Shown one piece after another: positions 18,101 through 26,300 of a stretch of DNA of 64,000 nucleotides (its first letter is position 1; every line of letters begins with the position of its first letter). The position numbers were made by a program, and so were the translations under genes. The notes beneath the pieces were generated by a model that was not told the DNA's origin, ran no database searches, and saw only the letters and a list, made by a program, of their open reading frames with translations. The stretch covers positions 327,572 to 391,571 of the forward strand of contig MEPC01000024.1 of NCBI GenBank assembly GCA_001769655.1, written 5' to 3'. The DNA comes from Bacteroidetes bacterium RIFCSPLOWO2_12_FULL_37_12. Lineage in GTDB: Bacteria; Bacteroidota; Bacteroidia; 2-12-FULL-37-12.

Positions 18101-18710
18101 GAAAAAAATATTTGCTGATGCAGAAAAGTATTTATTGGAAGCAATAAAAATTGACAAAGAAATAGGATCGCAGAATGAAGAAAGGCAATTTGAAGAATTC
18201 CTCTCCACCCTCTACGAAAAATCCAACCGCCCCACGTTTGCTTTGGAACATTTCAAAAAAGCAATGGCATTAAAAGATACGATTTTCAACGAAGAAAAAA
18301 GCAAGGACATCGGTAAATTGGAGGCGCGACACGAATTTGAGATAACGGAATTGAAACGCAAGCAACTGGAGATGGAAGAAAGTAGGAAGTTGGCAGTAGC
18401 TGTGGGCAGGAGGAATACACTTCAATATTCGGGTATTCTGATAGGTATAGTGGTTTTATTTAGTTTCGTACTTCTGATGGGAAGGTTCAAAATACCTGTG
18501 CGTTTTGCGGAAGGGCTTGTTTTTATTCTGTTCCTTATCTTTTTTGAGTTCCTGCTCGTACTTAGCGACCCCTATACGGATGTATGGACGGGCGGGGCAC
18601 CTGCATGGAAGCTATTAGTGAATGCAGTGTTTGCTGGCGTAATTTTTCCATTGCATGCTTTTTTTGAGAGAAAATTGAAGAACAGGTTGCTGAAATTGAG
18701 GAATAAATAA
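15165..18710 (+). CDS. Two-module TPR membrane protein (giant TPR family, gene 1)
   Basis: 1181 residues. Module 1: a hydrophobic signal (1-34) encoded by an ACATTTT repeat, six 40-residue TPR units of the form YPKALEYYFRALK..EELGDKNGIA..LGNIGIVY plus flanking TPRs, a coiled coil (GKLEAKHEYEMTELKRKQQE) and three membrane segments (about 475-490, 520-540, 556-573) around the motif DPFKEHLTGGAPLWKLLINAVVAG. A linker EREKGGKGESGK from a GAGAAAGGG repeat (about 590) and a fourth hydrophobic segment lead to module 2, which has five 40-residue units, coiled coil and three more membrane segments (to about 1165). Residues about 706-733 are a translated palindrome. No catalytic or DNA-binding domain is visible. 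Probably a protein-interaction scaffold with the TPRs facing the periplasm. Confidence 0.8.
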   Translation: MKKPLIISCFTFYILHFTFYIFCFLFCVLNSSAQQSNNSGKQSRTTDSLLTLLKTDRQDTNKVNHLNALANLYISSEPKQALKYAQQALSLAKKINWKKGLADSYQSMGYYYYTQGDYPNTLDYWLKALRTSEELGDKNRIAANIGNIGGVYLNQADYPKALEYFLKTLKIKEERKDKKGIATWLSNIGLVYIWQADYSKALDFFFRSLKIDEELRNKKGIAITLGNIGLVYYSQTDYSKTLNYYFRALTMAEELGDKNGVARHLGNIGGVYGSQDNYPKALEYFFRALKMVEELGNKNEIATNLGNIGIMYKKQSKYTNALDYYFKALKMKEELRDKNGIANTLGNIGSLYAKMGDETKDVLQKKKLFADSEKYLLDALKIDKEIGTQNSERIKEELLSNLYEKSNRPTLALEHYKKARVLKDTIFNEEKSKDMGKLEAKHEYEMTELKRKQQEEENQRQEAVTVGRRNKLQYSGIVIGLMFLFISIFLISKKFKKETSIFQTETVHGNEKTYRRNVKIIEISLFISFLIFFEFISVLLDPFKEHLTGGAPLWKLLINAVVAGAIFPIHNILERKLSPAYTGLRKNEDEREKGGKGESGKTAHFLTLIANHFKFGTFICLAVVMNLNYGFDSKSQYVNPKSKFVNPKLDSLKAELQKQLHDTTRIITLNNLGWKLKNSNPDTAILLSSQALALCENLSSHNNQTGLTQSCKARKENNLLFSTLRSWRLSLTNYFTKECEDTSKNALKSKIQKLKSNTLSNLGVYYRLKGDYPFALEYYFKALKINEEFGYKKGIAIVLSNIGAVFYEQADYLKALDYYFKALKIAEELGDKDRIAQCLGNTGNVYFNQTDYPKALDYYFRALKMAEELGNKNNIAAWIGNIGIVYKEQNDYTKTLEYYHRALKIKEELGDKNGIAIWLGNIGIIYVEQNDYPTALEYYSRALKMKEELGDKNGIANNLGNIGVLYTTMIGETKDDRQKKKIFADAEKYLLEAIKIDKEIGSQNEERQFEEFLSTLYEKSNRPTFALEHFKKAMALKDTIFNEEKSKDIGKLEARHEFEITELKRKQLEMEESRKLAVAVGRRNTLQYSGILIGIVVLFSFVLLMGRFKIPVRFAEGLVFILFLIFFEFLLVLSDPYTDVWTGGAPAWKLLVNAVFAGVIFPLHAFFERKLKNRLLKLRNK
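16931..16965. repeat. GAGAAAGGG repeat inside TPR gene 1
   Basis: In-frame copies of the GAGAAAGGG unit encode the EREKGGKGESGK linker between the two modules. The last unit pairs with CACTTTCTC at 16974-16982 (GAGAAAGTG at 16954-16962), making a 9-bp stem. Confidence 0.85.
17063..17112. repeat. TAAATC repeat inside TPR gene 1
   Basis: Repeated TAAATCCTAAATCTAAA units, translated as SKSQYVNPKSKFVNPK just before module 2. The same unit is in frame in TPR gene 2 (20688-20740) and between genes at 28379-28397. Confidence 0.8.
17279..17362. repeat. In-frame ACGCAAAG palindrome in TPR gene 1
   Basis: A left arm starting TCTCACGCAAAG and a right arm with ACTTTGCGTTCTTGGCGCC. This is a weakened version of the copy in TPR gene 2 (20908-20990). 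It is translated as a stretch beginning TGLTQSCKARKENN and ending SWRLSLTNYF, inside the second TPR domain. Confidence 0.85.
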
Positions 18711-18730
18711 TATGTAATCTCTCAACAGGG

Positions 18731-18855
18731 TAATAAAATACAAAATCATGGGGACACGGAGAACAAAAAAAAACACGGAGGCGATAATTCAAAATATATT
18801 TTCCTAATAGCTTTTCTCTGTGTAACTTCGTGTTCTCTGTGCCTCTGTGGTGAGT
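18731..18855. repeat. Family-2 interspersed element (GACACGGAG / CTCTGTG), copy 1
   Basis: Starts near TAATAAAATACAAAA, has a left arm GGGGACACGGAGAAC, an AATTCAAAATATAT centre and a right arm TCTCTGTGTAACTTCGTG then CCTCTGTGGTGAGTA. Alignable along its full length with 38047-38172. It occupies the gap between TPR genes 1 and 2. Confidence 0.85.
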
Positions 18856-18876
18856 ATTAACAATAATATTTAGTTA

Positions 18877-21800
18877 ATGATAAATATTTTTTACAAATTT
18901 TCCATTTTTTTCATCCTCTTTGGTCTTGCGAGCGGGAATTCGAGCCATGGGTCATCCCATATTGACTCTCTCCTCGCCCTACTAAAAAAAGACAAAGTCG
19001 ATTCCAACAAAGTAAATCACCTGAACGCCCTTTCTAATCAATACATCTCTTCTGAACCCAAACAAGCATTGAAATATACTCAGCAAGCATTATCGCTCGC
19101 AAAAAAAATTAATTGGAAAAATGGCATTGCTAATTCATTTCATATAGTTGGCTATTATTATTACACACAGGGCGATTACCCCAACACGCTTAATTACTGG
19201 CTGAAGTCATTAAAGACAAGAGAAGAACTTGTAGATAAAAAAGGCATTGCCACTTCTCTCGGCAACATCGGCAATGTCTATCATGCGCAAGCCGATTATC
19301 CCAAAGCCGTGAACTATTATTTGAGGGCATTGAAGATGGCGGAAGAACTCGGATTCAAACAATTGCAGGCAAACACTATCGGCAACATCGGAATTGTCTA
19401 TATCGCTCAAGCCAATTACCCCAAAGCCCTTGACTATTATTTCAGGGTATTGAAGTTAGTAGAAGAACTTGGAGATAAAAACGGAATGGCAGCGTGGCTC
19501 GGCAACATCGGAATTATCTATCATAATCAAGCCGATTACTCCAAAGCCCTGAACTATTTTTTCCAGGCATTGAAAATGGCGGAAGAACTCGGAGATAAAA
19601 ATAGAATTGCAAACGCCTTCGGCAACATCGGAAATGTCTATAATGAGCAAGCCGATTACCCCAAAGCCCTTGACTATTATTTCAGAGCAATGAAGATGAA
19701 AGAAGAACTCGGAGATAAAAATGGAATTGCAAACATCCTCGGTAATATCGGAAATATCTATAATGAACAAGCCGATTACTCCAAAGCCCTTGACTATTAT
19801 TTCAGAGTATTGAAGATGAAGGAGGAACTCGGAGATAAAAAAGGAATTGCAATCAATCTCGGCAACATCGGCTCTCTTTATACAACTAAGGGAGAAGAGA
19901 CGAAGGACGAGGGACAAAAGAAAAAACTATTTGCTGATGCAGAAAAGTATTTAACGGATGCATTGAAGATTGACAAAGAAATAGGAGCGCAGGATCATGA
20001 AAGGCAATTTGAAGAATCGCTTACCACCCTCTACGAAAAATCCAACCGTCCTACGCTTGCCCTGGAACATTACAAAAAAGCAAGGGCATTGAAAGATACG
20101 ATTTTCAACGAAGAAAAAAGCAAGGACATGGGAAAATTAGAAGCGAAACACGAGTACGAAATGACAGAACTAAAACGCAAGCAACAAGAGGAGGAAAATC
20201 AGCGGCAGGAAGCAGTGGCAGTTGGAAGGAGGAACAAGCTCCAGTATTCAGGGATAGTGATTGGCTTAATGTTTTTATTTATAAGTATATTTTTGATTTC
20301 AAAAAAATTCAAAAAAACAGCGTCCATCTTTGAGACGGATACGATTCACGGAAACGAAAAAATCTATCGTAGAAATGTAAAAATAATTGAAATTTCATTG
20401 TTTATTTCGTTTTTGATTTTCTTTGAATTTATATCCGTTTTATTGGACCCATTCAAAGAGCAACTTACCGGCGGCGCGCCCTTGTGGAAACTTCTGATAA
20501 ATGCTGTAGTAGCCGGCGCTATCTTCCCAATTCATAATATTTTAGAAAGAAAGTTATCCCCGTCTTATATTGGTTTGCAAAAGCACGGTGATGAAAGGGA
20601 GAAAGGGGGAAAGGGAGAAAGGGAGAAAGGGGGAATTGGAATAGTTATCGGCTTGACAATGGTTATGGTTTTGAACTATGGTTTTGATTCTAAATCCCAA
20701 ATTGTAAATCGTAAATCTAAAATCGTAAATCCTAAACTGGACTCTCTCAAAGCCGAATTGCAAAAACAATTGCACGATACTACGAGGATAATTACACTCA
20801 ATGATCTTGGCAGAGAATTAATGAACATCAACCCAGATACTGCCATTCTGCTTAGCAATCAGGCGCTCACCCTCTGCGAAAATTTATCTTCATATAACAA
20901 CCAAACAGGTCTCACGCAAAGACGCAAAACTCACAAAGAAAATAATTTATTAATTTCTATTTTGCGTTCTTGGCGCCTTTGCGTGACAAATTATTTTACC
21001 AAAGAATGTGAAGATACTACCGAAACCGCACTAAATTCTAAAATCCAAAAGTTAAAATCCAATACGCTCAGTAATCTCGGAGTTTACTATCATGTCAAAG
21101 GCGATTATCCGCTTGCTCTTGATTGTTATTTCAAAGCATTAACACTGGATAATGCACTCAAAAACAAAAGTGGTATAGCAAAGCGATTCGGTAACATCGG
21201 ACTTGTCTATTGGAATCAAGCCGACTACCCCAAAGCTCTTGATTATTATTTCAAAGCATTGAAAGTGGTAGAAGAACTCGGAGATAAAAACGGAATTGCG
21301 CGGCAGTTAGGTAACATTGGAATTGTCTATTATGATCAATCAGACCACTCCAAAGCACTTGACTATTATCTCAGGGCACTGAAGATGAAAGAAAAATTGG
21401 GCAATAAAAATGAAATTGCAAACACACTTGGCAATATCGGACTTGTCTATTGGCAGAAAGGCAACTACGCCAATGCCATTGATTATTACAAGAGGGCTTT
21501 GAAAATAGCTGAAGAACTCGGTGATAGAAATAGTGAAACAGCAATACTTGGAAACTTAGGTATTGTATATAAAGAACAAGGCGATTATCCAAAATCTCTT
21601 AACAATTATTTCAGAGCATTGAAGATTTCGGAAGAACGCGGAGATAAAAGAAGTTTTGCAATTAATACAGGGAATATAGGATGGATTTATACAATAATGA
21701 GTGGAGAGCAAGTTAATGAGCGACAGAAGAAAAAACTCATAGCAGATGCAGAAGAGTATTTACTGTCTGCGCTTAAAATTAATAAAGAATTAGGAGCCAT

Positions 21801-23310
21801 GGACAATGAAAGGAAGATAGAAGGACATCTCACCGAACTCTACGAAAAATCAAACCGCCCTTTGCTTGCCCTGGAACATTACAAAAAAGCAATGGCATTA
21901 AAAGATACGATATTCAACGAAGAAAAAAGCAAGGACATCGGTAAGTTGGAAGCGCGCCACGAATTTGAAATGACAGAACTGAAAAGAAAACACGGGGAGC
22001 AGGAAGAAAGTAGAAAGTTGGCGGTGGCAGTGGGTAGGAGGAATACACTTCAGTATTCGGGTATTCTAATAGGTATAGTGGTTTTATTTAGTTTCGTACT
22101 TCTGATGGGAAGGTTCAAGATACCTGTGCGTTTTGTGGAAGGGCTTGTTTTTATTTTGTTCCTTATCTTTTTTGAGTTTCTGCTCGTACTTAGCGAACCT
22201 TATACGGATGTATGGACGGGCGGGGCACCTGCATGGAAGTTATTAGTAAATACGGTGCTTGCCGGGGTGATATTTCCGTTGCACCATTTTTTAGAGAATT
22301 TGATAAAAAGGCGGATGATTGCTTCCCAGAAAAAGACCATTTCAAAATCAGATGAAGGAAAAAACACTATGAAAAATTTACTTTTTTTTGTAGTAATATC
22401 GGCTGTATTGGTATTGAACACCGGGTTTATTAATCCTGTGGATTCACTAAGGTCAGAACTTACAAAAAATCTTGCTGACACTACTAGGATAAACCTGCTC
22501 AACTCTCTCGGATGGGAACTAAAATATTCCAATCCCGATACTTCCATTATTTTATTTAATCAAGCGCTTGCCCTATCTGAAAAAATAAAATGGAAAAGAG
22601 GAATTGCAAATTCATTGCGAAGCATTGGTGTTTTTAACTTTTTGAAAAGTGACTACAATCAGGCATTAAAATATTATTTTTCCTCATTAAAAATAACCAA
22701 AAAAATAGATGACAAACATGGAACAACCACTACTCTTGGTAATATTGGTGTTGTTTATTGTAATATTAACGAGTACCCAAAAGCATTGGAATGTTATTAT
22801 GAAGCATTGAAGGTGTATAGGGAATTGAGTAACAATAATGGCGTTGCTAATATGCTCTGTAATATAGGAAAAGTCCATTCCTATCAGGGTGACTATCCAA
22901 AAACATTGAAGTACTATTTTGATGCATTAAAGATAGATAAAGAATTGGGCAACAAAAGTGGAATTGCAAGACACTACGGTAATATTGGGCTTGTATATTG
23001 GAATCAAAGCAATTATTCAAAAGCATTGGAATACTATTTTGAATCACTGAAATTAAAAAAAGAACTCGGAAATAAAAGAGAAATAGCAATTACTGCCGGC
23101 AACATCGGAATTGCATATCATGATTTGATGAACTATCCAAAAGCACTGGAATTTTATCTTGAAGCATTGAAAATAAAAAAAGAACTCGGTGATAGAAAAG
23201 AAATTGCAATTACAACAGGTAACATTGGAATTATTTATCATGAACAAGGGGATTATCAAAAGGCATTGGAATTCTATTTCAACGCGAAGACACTAAGAAA
23301 CACTAAGTAA
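18877..23310 (+). CDS. Three-module TPR membrane protein (giant TPR family, gene 2)
   Basis: 1477 residues, three fused modules. Signal peptide 1 to about 22. Module 1 has six 40-residue TPR units, a coiled coil and membrane segments at about 460, 504 and 538. The GAGAAAGGG-derived linker (about 573-587), a hydrophobic segment and a TAAATC-derived stretch lead to module 2 with five units, a translated palindrome (about 678-705) and membrane segments from about 1062 to 1140. Module 3 begins at an internal methionine (1165, base 22369) that opens a complete signal-peptide-like segment MKNLLFFVVISAVLVLN, then has five full units and a truncated sixth ending NAKTLRNTK, encoded by a palindromic repeat that also supplies the stop. 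Module 3 lacks the coiled coil and membrane block. Start chosen by similarity to gene 3 (TTAATGATAAA). Confidence 0.8.
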   Translation: MINIFYKFSIFFILFGLASGNSSHGSSHIDSLLALLKKDKVDSNKVNHLNALSNQYISSEPKQALKYTQQALSLAKKINWKNGIANSFHIVGYYYYTQGDYPNTLNYWLKSLKTREELVDKKGIATSLGNIGNVYHAQADYPKAVNYYLRALKMAEELGFKQLQANTIGNIGIVYIAQANYPKALDYYFRVLKLVEELGDKNGMAAWLGNIGIIYHNQADYSKALNYFFQALKMAEELGDKNRIANAFGNIGNVYNEQADYPKALDYYFRAMKMKEELGDKNGIANILGNIGNIYNEQADYSKALDYYFRVLKMKEELGDKKGIAINLGNIGSLYTTKGEETKDEGQKKKLFADAEKYLTDALKIDKEIGAQDHERQFEESLTTLYEKSNRPTLALEHYKKARALKDTIFNEEKSKDMGKLEAKHEYEMTELKRKQQEEENQRQEAVAVGRRNKLQYSGIVIGLMFLFISIFLISKKFKKTASIFETDTIHGNEKIYRRNVKIIEISLFISFLIFFEFISVLLDPFKEQLTGGAPLWKLLINAVVAGAIFPIHNILERKLSPSYIGLQKHGDEREKGGKGEREKGGIGIVIGLTMVMVLNYGFDSKSQIVNRKSKIVNPKLDSLKAELQKQLHDTTRIITLNDLGRELMNINPDTAILLSNQALTLCENLSSYNNQTGLTQRRKTHKENNLLISILRSWRLCVTNYFTKECEDTTETALNSKIQKLKSNTLSNLGVYYHVKGDYPLALDCYFKALTLDNALKNKSGIAKRFGNIGLVYWNQADYPKALDYYFKALKVVEELGDKNGIARQLGNIGIVYYDQSDHSKALDYYLRALKMKEKLGNKNEIANTLGNIGLVYWQKGNYANAIDYYKRALKIAEELGDRNSETAILGNLGIVYKEQGDYPKSLNNYFRALKISEERGDKRSFAINTGNIGWIYTIMSGEQVNERQKKKLIADAEEYLLSALKINKELGAMDNERKIEGHLTELYEKSNRPLLALEHYKKAMALKDTIFNEEKSKDIGKLEARHEFEMTELKRKHGEQEESRKLAVAVGRRNTLQYSGILIGIVVLFSFVLLMGRFKIPVRFVEGLVFILFLIFFEFLLVLSEPYTDVWTGGAPAWKLLVNTVLAGVIFPLHHFLENLIKRRMIASQKKTISKSDEGKNTMKNLLFFVVISAVLVLNTGFINPVDSLRSELTKNLADTTRINLLNSLGWELKYSNPDTSIILFNQALALSEKIKWKRGIANSLRSIGVFNFLKSDYNQALKYYFSSLKITKKIDDKHGTTTTLGNIGVVYCNINEYPKALECYYEALKVYRELSNNNGVANMLCNIGKVHSYQGDYPKTLKYYFDALKIDKELGNKSGIARHYGNIGLVYWNQSNYSKALEYYFESLKLKKELGNKREIAITAGNIGIAYHDLMNYPKALEFYLEALKIKKELGDRKEIAITTGNIGIIYHEQGDYQKALEFYFNAKTLRNTK
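20593..20636. repeat. GAGAAAGGG repeat inside TPR gene 2
   Basis: In-frame tandem units encode EREKGGKGEREKGG, the basic linker between modules 1 and 2. The unit count differs from genes 1 and 3, consistent with in-frame expansion or contraction. Confidence 0.85.
20688..20740. repeat. TAAATC repeat inside TPR gene 2
   Basis: TAAATC/TAAATCG units translated as SKSQIVNRKSKIVNPK; same position relative to the modules as in gene 1. Confidence 0.8.
20908..20990. repeat. In-frame ACGCAAAG palindrome in TPR gene 2
   Basis: Best-preserved copy: TCACGCAAAGACGCAAAA on the left and TTTTGCGTTCTTGGCGCC then TTTGCGTGA on the right; the outer 10 bp (TCACGCAAAG / CTTTGCGTGA) are a perfect inverted repeat. 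Translated as a stretch beginning TGLTQRRKTHKENN and ending SWRLCVTNYF, absent from module 3 of the same protein at the equivalent position. Confidence 0.88.
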
Positions 23311-23352
23311 ACTCTTTGTGTAACTTTGTTTCTTCGTGTCTTTGTGTTTAAA
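23282..23352. repeat. Palindromic element forming the 3' end of TPR gene 2
   Basis: Left arm GCGAAGACACTAAGAAACACTAAG, which encodes the last residues, with the TAA stop directly after it; right arm CTTTGTGTAACTTTGTTTC then TTCGTGTCTTTGTG. Same general design as family 2 but a different sequence. Confidence 0.8.
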
Positions 23353-23384
23353 AAACTGCATTATGCAAGATGTCTATTAAATTA

Positions 23385-26300
23385 ATGATAAACAAACGTA
23401 ACAAATTTTTTATTTTTTTCCTGCTTTTTTGTCTTGCGAGCGGGAATTCGAGCCATGGGTCACCCCATATTGACTCCCTCCTCACTCTTCTCAAAAAAGA
23501 CAAGCCCGATACCAACAAAGTAAATCACCTGAACGCTCTTGCTAATCTTTACATCTCTTCCGAACCCAAGCAGGCATTGAATTATGCTCAGCAGGCATTA
23601 TCACTCGCAAAAAAAATTAATTGGAAAAAAGGAATTGCTAATTCGTTTCATATTGTTGGCTATTATTATTATTCACAGGGCGATTATCCAAACACGATTG
23701 ACTACTGGCTGAAGGCATTAAAGACAAGAGAAGACCTCGGAGATAAAAATAATATTTCAGCCACTCTCGGAAACATCGGAATTGTCTATAGAGATCAAGC
23801 TGATTACTCCAAAGCCATTGACTATTCTTTCAGAGCATTGAAGATGAAAGAAGAACTCGGAGATAAAAAAGACATTGCAAATACTCTCAGCAACATCGGA
23901 ATTGTCTATTGGAATCAATCCAATTACCCCAAAGCCCTTAACAATTATTTTAGGGCATTGAAGATGGCAGAAGAACTCGGAGATAAAAAAGGAATTGCAA
24001 TCATTCTCGGCAACATCGGAATTGTCTATAGAGATCAAGCCCATTACCCCAAAGCACTTGTCTATTATTTCAGGGCATTGAAGATTGCTGAAGAACACGG
24101 ATACAAACAATTGCAGGCAATCACTCTCGGCAACATCGGACTTGTCTATAATGGGCAAAACGATTACCCCAAAGCCCTTGACTATTATTTCAGGGCATTG
24201 AAGATGGCGGAAGAACTCGGAAATAAAAATAATATTGCAGTATGGCTCGGCAACATCGGAATTGTCTATACAGATCAAGCCGACTACCCCAAAGCCCTTG
24301 ACTATTATTTCAGGGCATTGAAGATGAAAGAAGAACTCGGAGATAAAAATGGAATTGCAATCAATCTCGGCAACATCGGCGCGCTTTATACAACAATGGG
24401 ACAAGAGACAACGGACAAGGGGCAAAAGAAAAAATTATTTGCTGATGCAGAAAAGTATTTATTAGATGCATTAACTATTGACAAAGAAATAGGAGCACAG
24501 AATTATGAAAGGCAATTTGAAGAACTCCTCTCCACCCTCTACGAAAAATCCAACCGTCCTACGCTTGCCCTTGAACATTTCAAAAAAGCAAGGACATTGA
24601 AAGATACGATATTCAATGAAGAAAAAAGCAAGGACATCGGTAAATTAGAAGCGAAACACGATTACGAAATGACAGAACTAAAACGCAAGCAACAAGAGGA
24701 GGAAAATCAGCGGCAGGAGGCAGTGGCAGTTGGAAGGAGGAACAAGCTCCAGTATTCAGGAATAGTGATTGGCTTGATTTTCTTGTTTATAAGCATGTTT
24801 TTGATTTCAAAAAAATTCAAAAAAACAGCGTCCATCTTTGAGACGGATACGATTCACAGAAACGAAAAAAACTATCGTAGAAATGTAAAAATAATTGAAA
24901 TTACACTGTTCATTTCTTTTTTGATTTTCTTTGAATTTATATCCGTTTTATTGGACCCATTCAAAGAGCAACTCACCGGCGGGGCGCCCTTATGGAAACT
25001 TCTGATAAATGCTGTAGTTGCCGGCGCTATTTTTCCGATTCATAATCTTTTGGAAAGAAAGTTGTCACCGATTTATACCGGCTTGCGAAATATTGAAGAT
25101 GAAAGGGAGAAAGGGGGAAAGGGAGAAAGGGGGAAAGGGAGAATTGGAATAGTTTTCGGCTTAGCCATGGTTTTGAGTTTGAACTATGGTTTTGATACTA
25201 AAACTGACTCGCTCATCATCCTCCTCAAAAAAGACAAACCCGATTCTAACAAAGTAAGGCACTTAAACGCTCTTGTTTATCAATACATCTCTTCCGAACC
25301 CAAACAAGCACTGAAATACGCTCAGCAGGCATTATCAATCGCACAAAAACTAGAATGGAAAAAGGGGATTGGTGATTCTTTTCATTCTTTGGGCTATTAT
25401 TATTACACACAAGGCGAATATACTAAAACTCTTGACTACTGGCTGAAGGTATTGAAAACAAGCGAAGAACTCGGAGATAAAAATGGAATTGCACAGCATT
25501 TAGGCAACATCGGAAGTGTCTATATGGAGCAAGCCGATTACCCCAAAGCCCTTGAATATTATTTCAGAGCATTGAAGAAGGCAGAAGAACTTAGAGATAA
25601 AAATAAAATTGCTCCCGTCCTCGGCAACATCGGAATTGTCTATAAAGAGCAAGCCGATTACCCCAAAGCCCTTGAATATTATTTCAGGGCATTGAAGATG
25701 AAAGAAGAAATGAAAAATAAAAGGGAAATTGCTATCACCCTCGGTAATATCGGAAATGTCTATGTTGAACAAGCCGATTATCCAAAAGCCCTTGACTTTT
25801 ATTTCAAAGCATTGATGATAGCGGAAGAACTTCGAGATAAAAACGGGGTTGCCAGGCATCTCGGCAACATAGGAATTGTTTATGATGTGCTAGTTGATTT
25901 CCCCAAAGCACTGGACTATTATTTCAGGGCATTGAAGATTGAGGAAGAACTCGGAGATAAGAGAAGTGCGGCAATAAACCTCAGCAACATCGGCTCGCTT
26001 TATACAGCTATGGGAGAAGATACTAAAGGCGAGGGGCAAAAGAAAAAACTATTTGCTACTGCAGAAAAGTATTTGCTGGATGCATTGAACATTGACAAAG
26101 AAATAGGGACACTTGATGGAGAAATACAGGACGAAGAAGCCCTCACTGCTCTCTACGAAAAATCCAACCGCCCCGTGCTTGCCCTGGAACATTACAAAAA
26201 AGCAATGGCATTAAAAGATACGATTTTCAATGAGGAAAAAAGCAAGGACATCGGCAAATTGGAAGCGCGACACGAATTTGAAATGACGGAATTGAAACGC

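Noticed and set aside
17424-24425. Long minus-strand open frames (up to 224 codons) inside the TPR genes, themselves repetitive.
   Set aside because: They are the antisense reading of the 120-bp TPR units; the repeat pattern keeps stops out of one antisense frame. No signal, known motif or independent promoter supports them.
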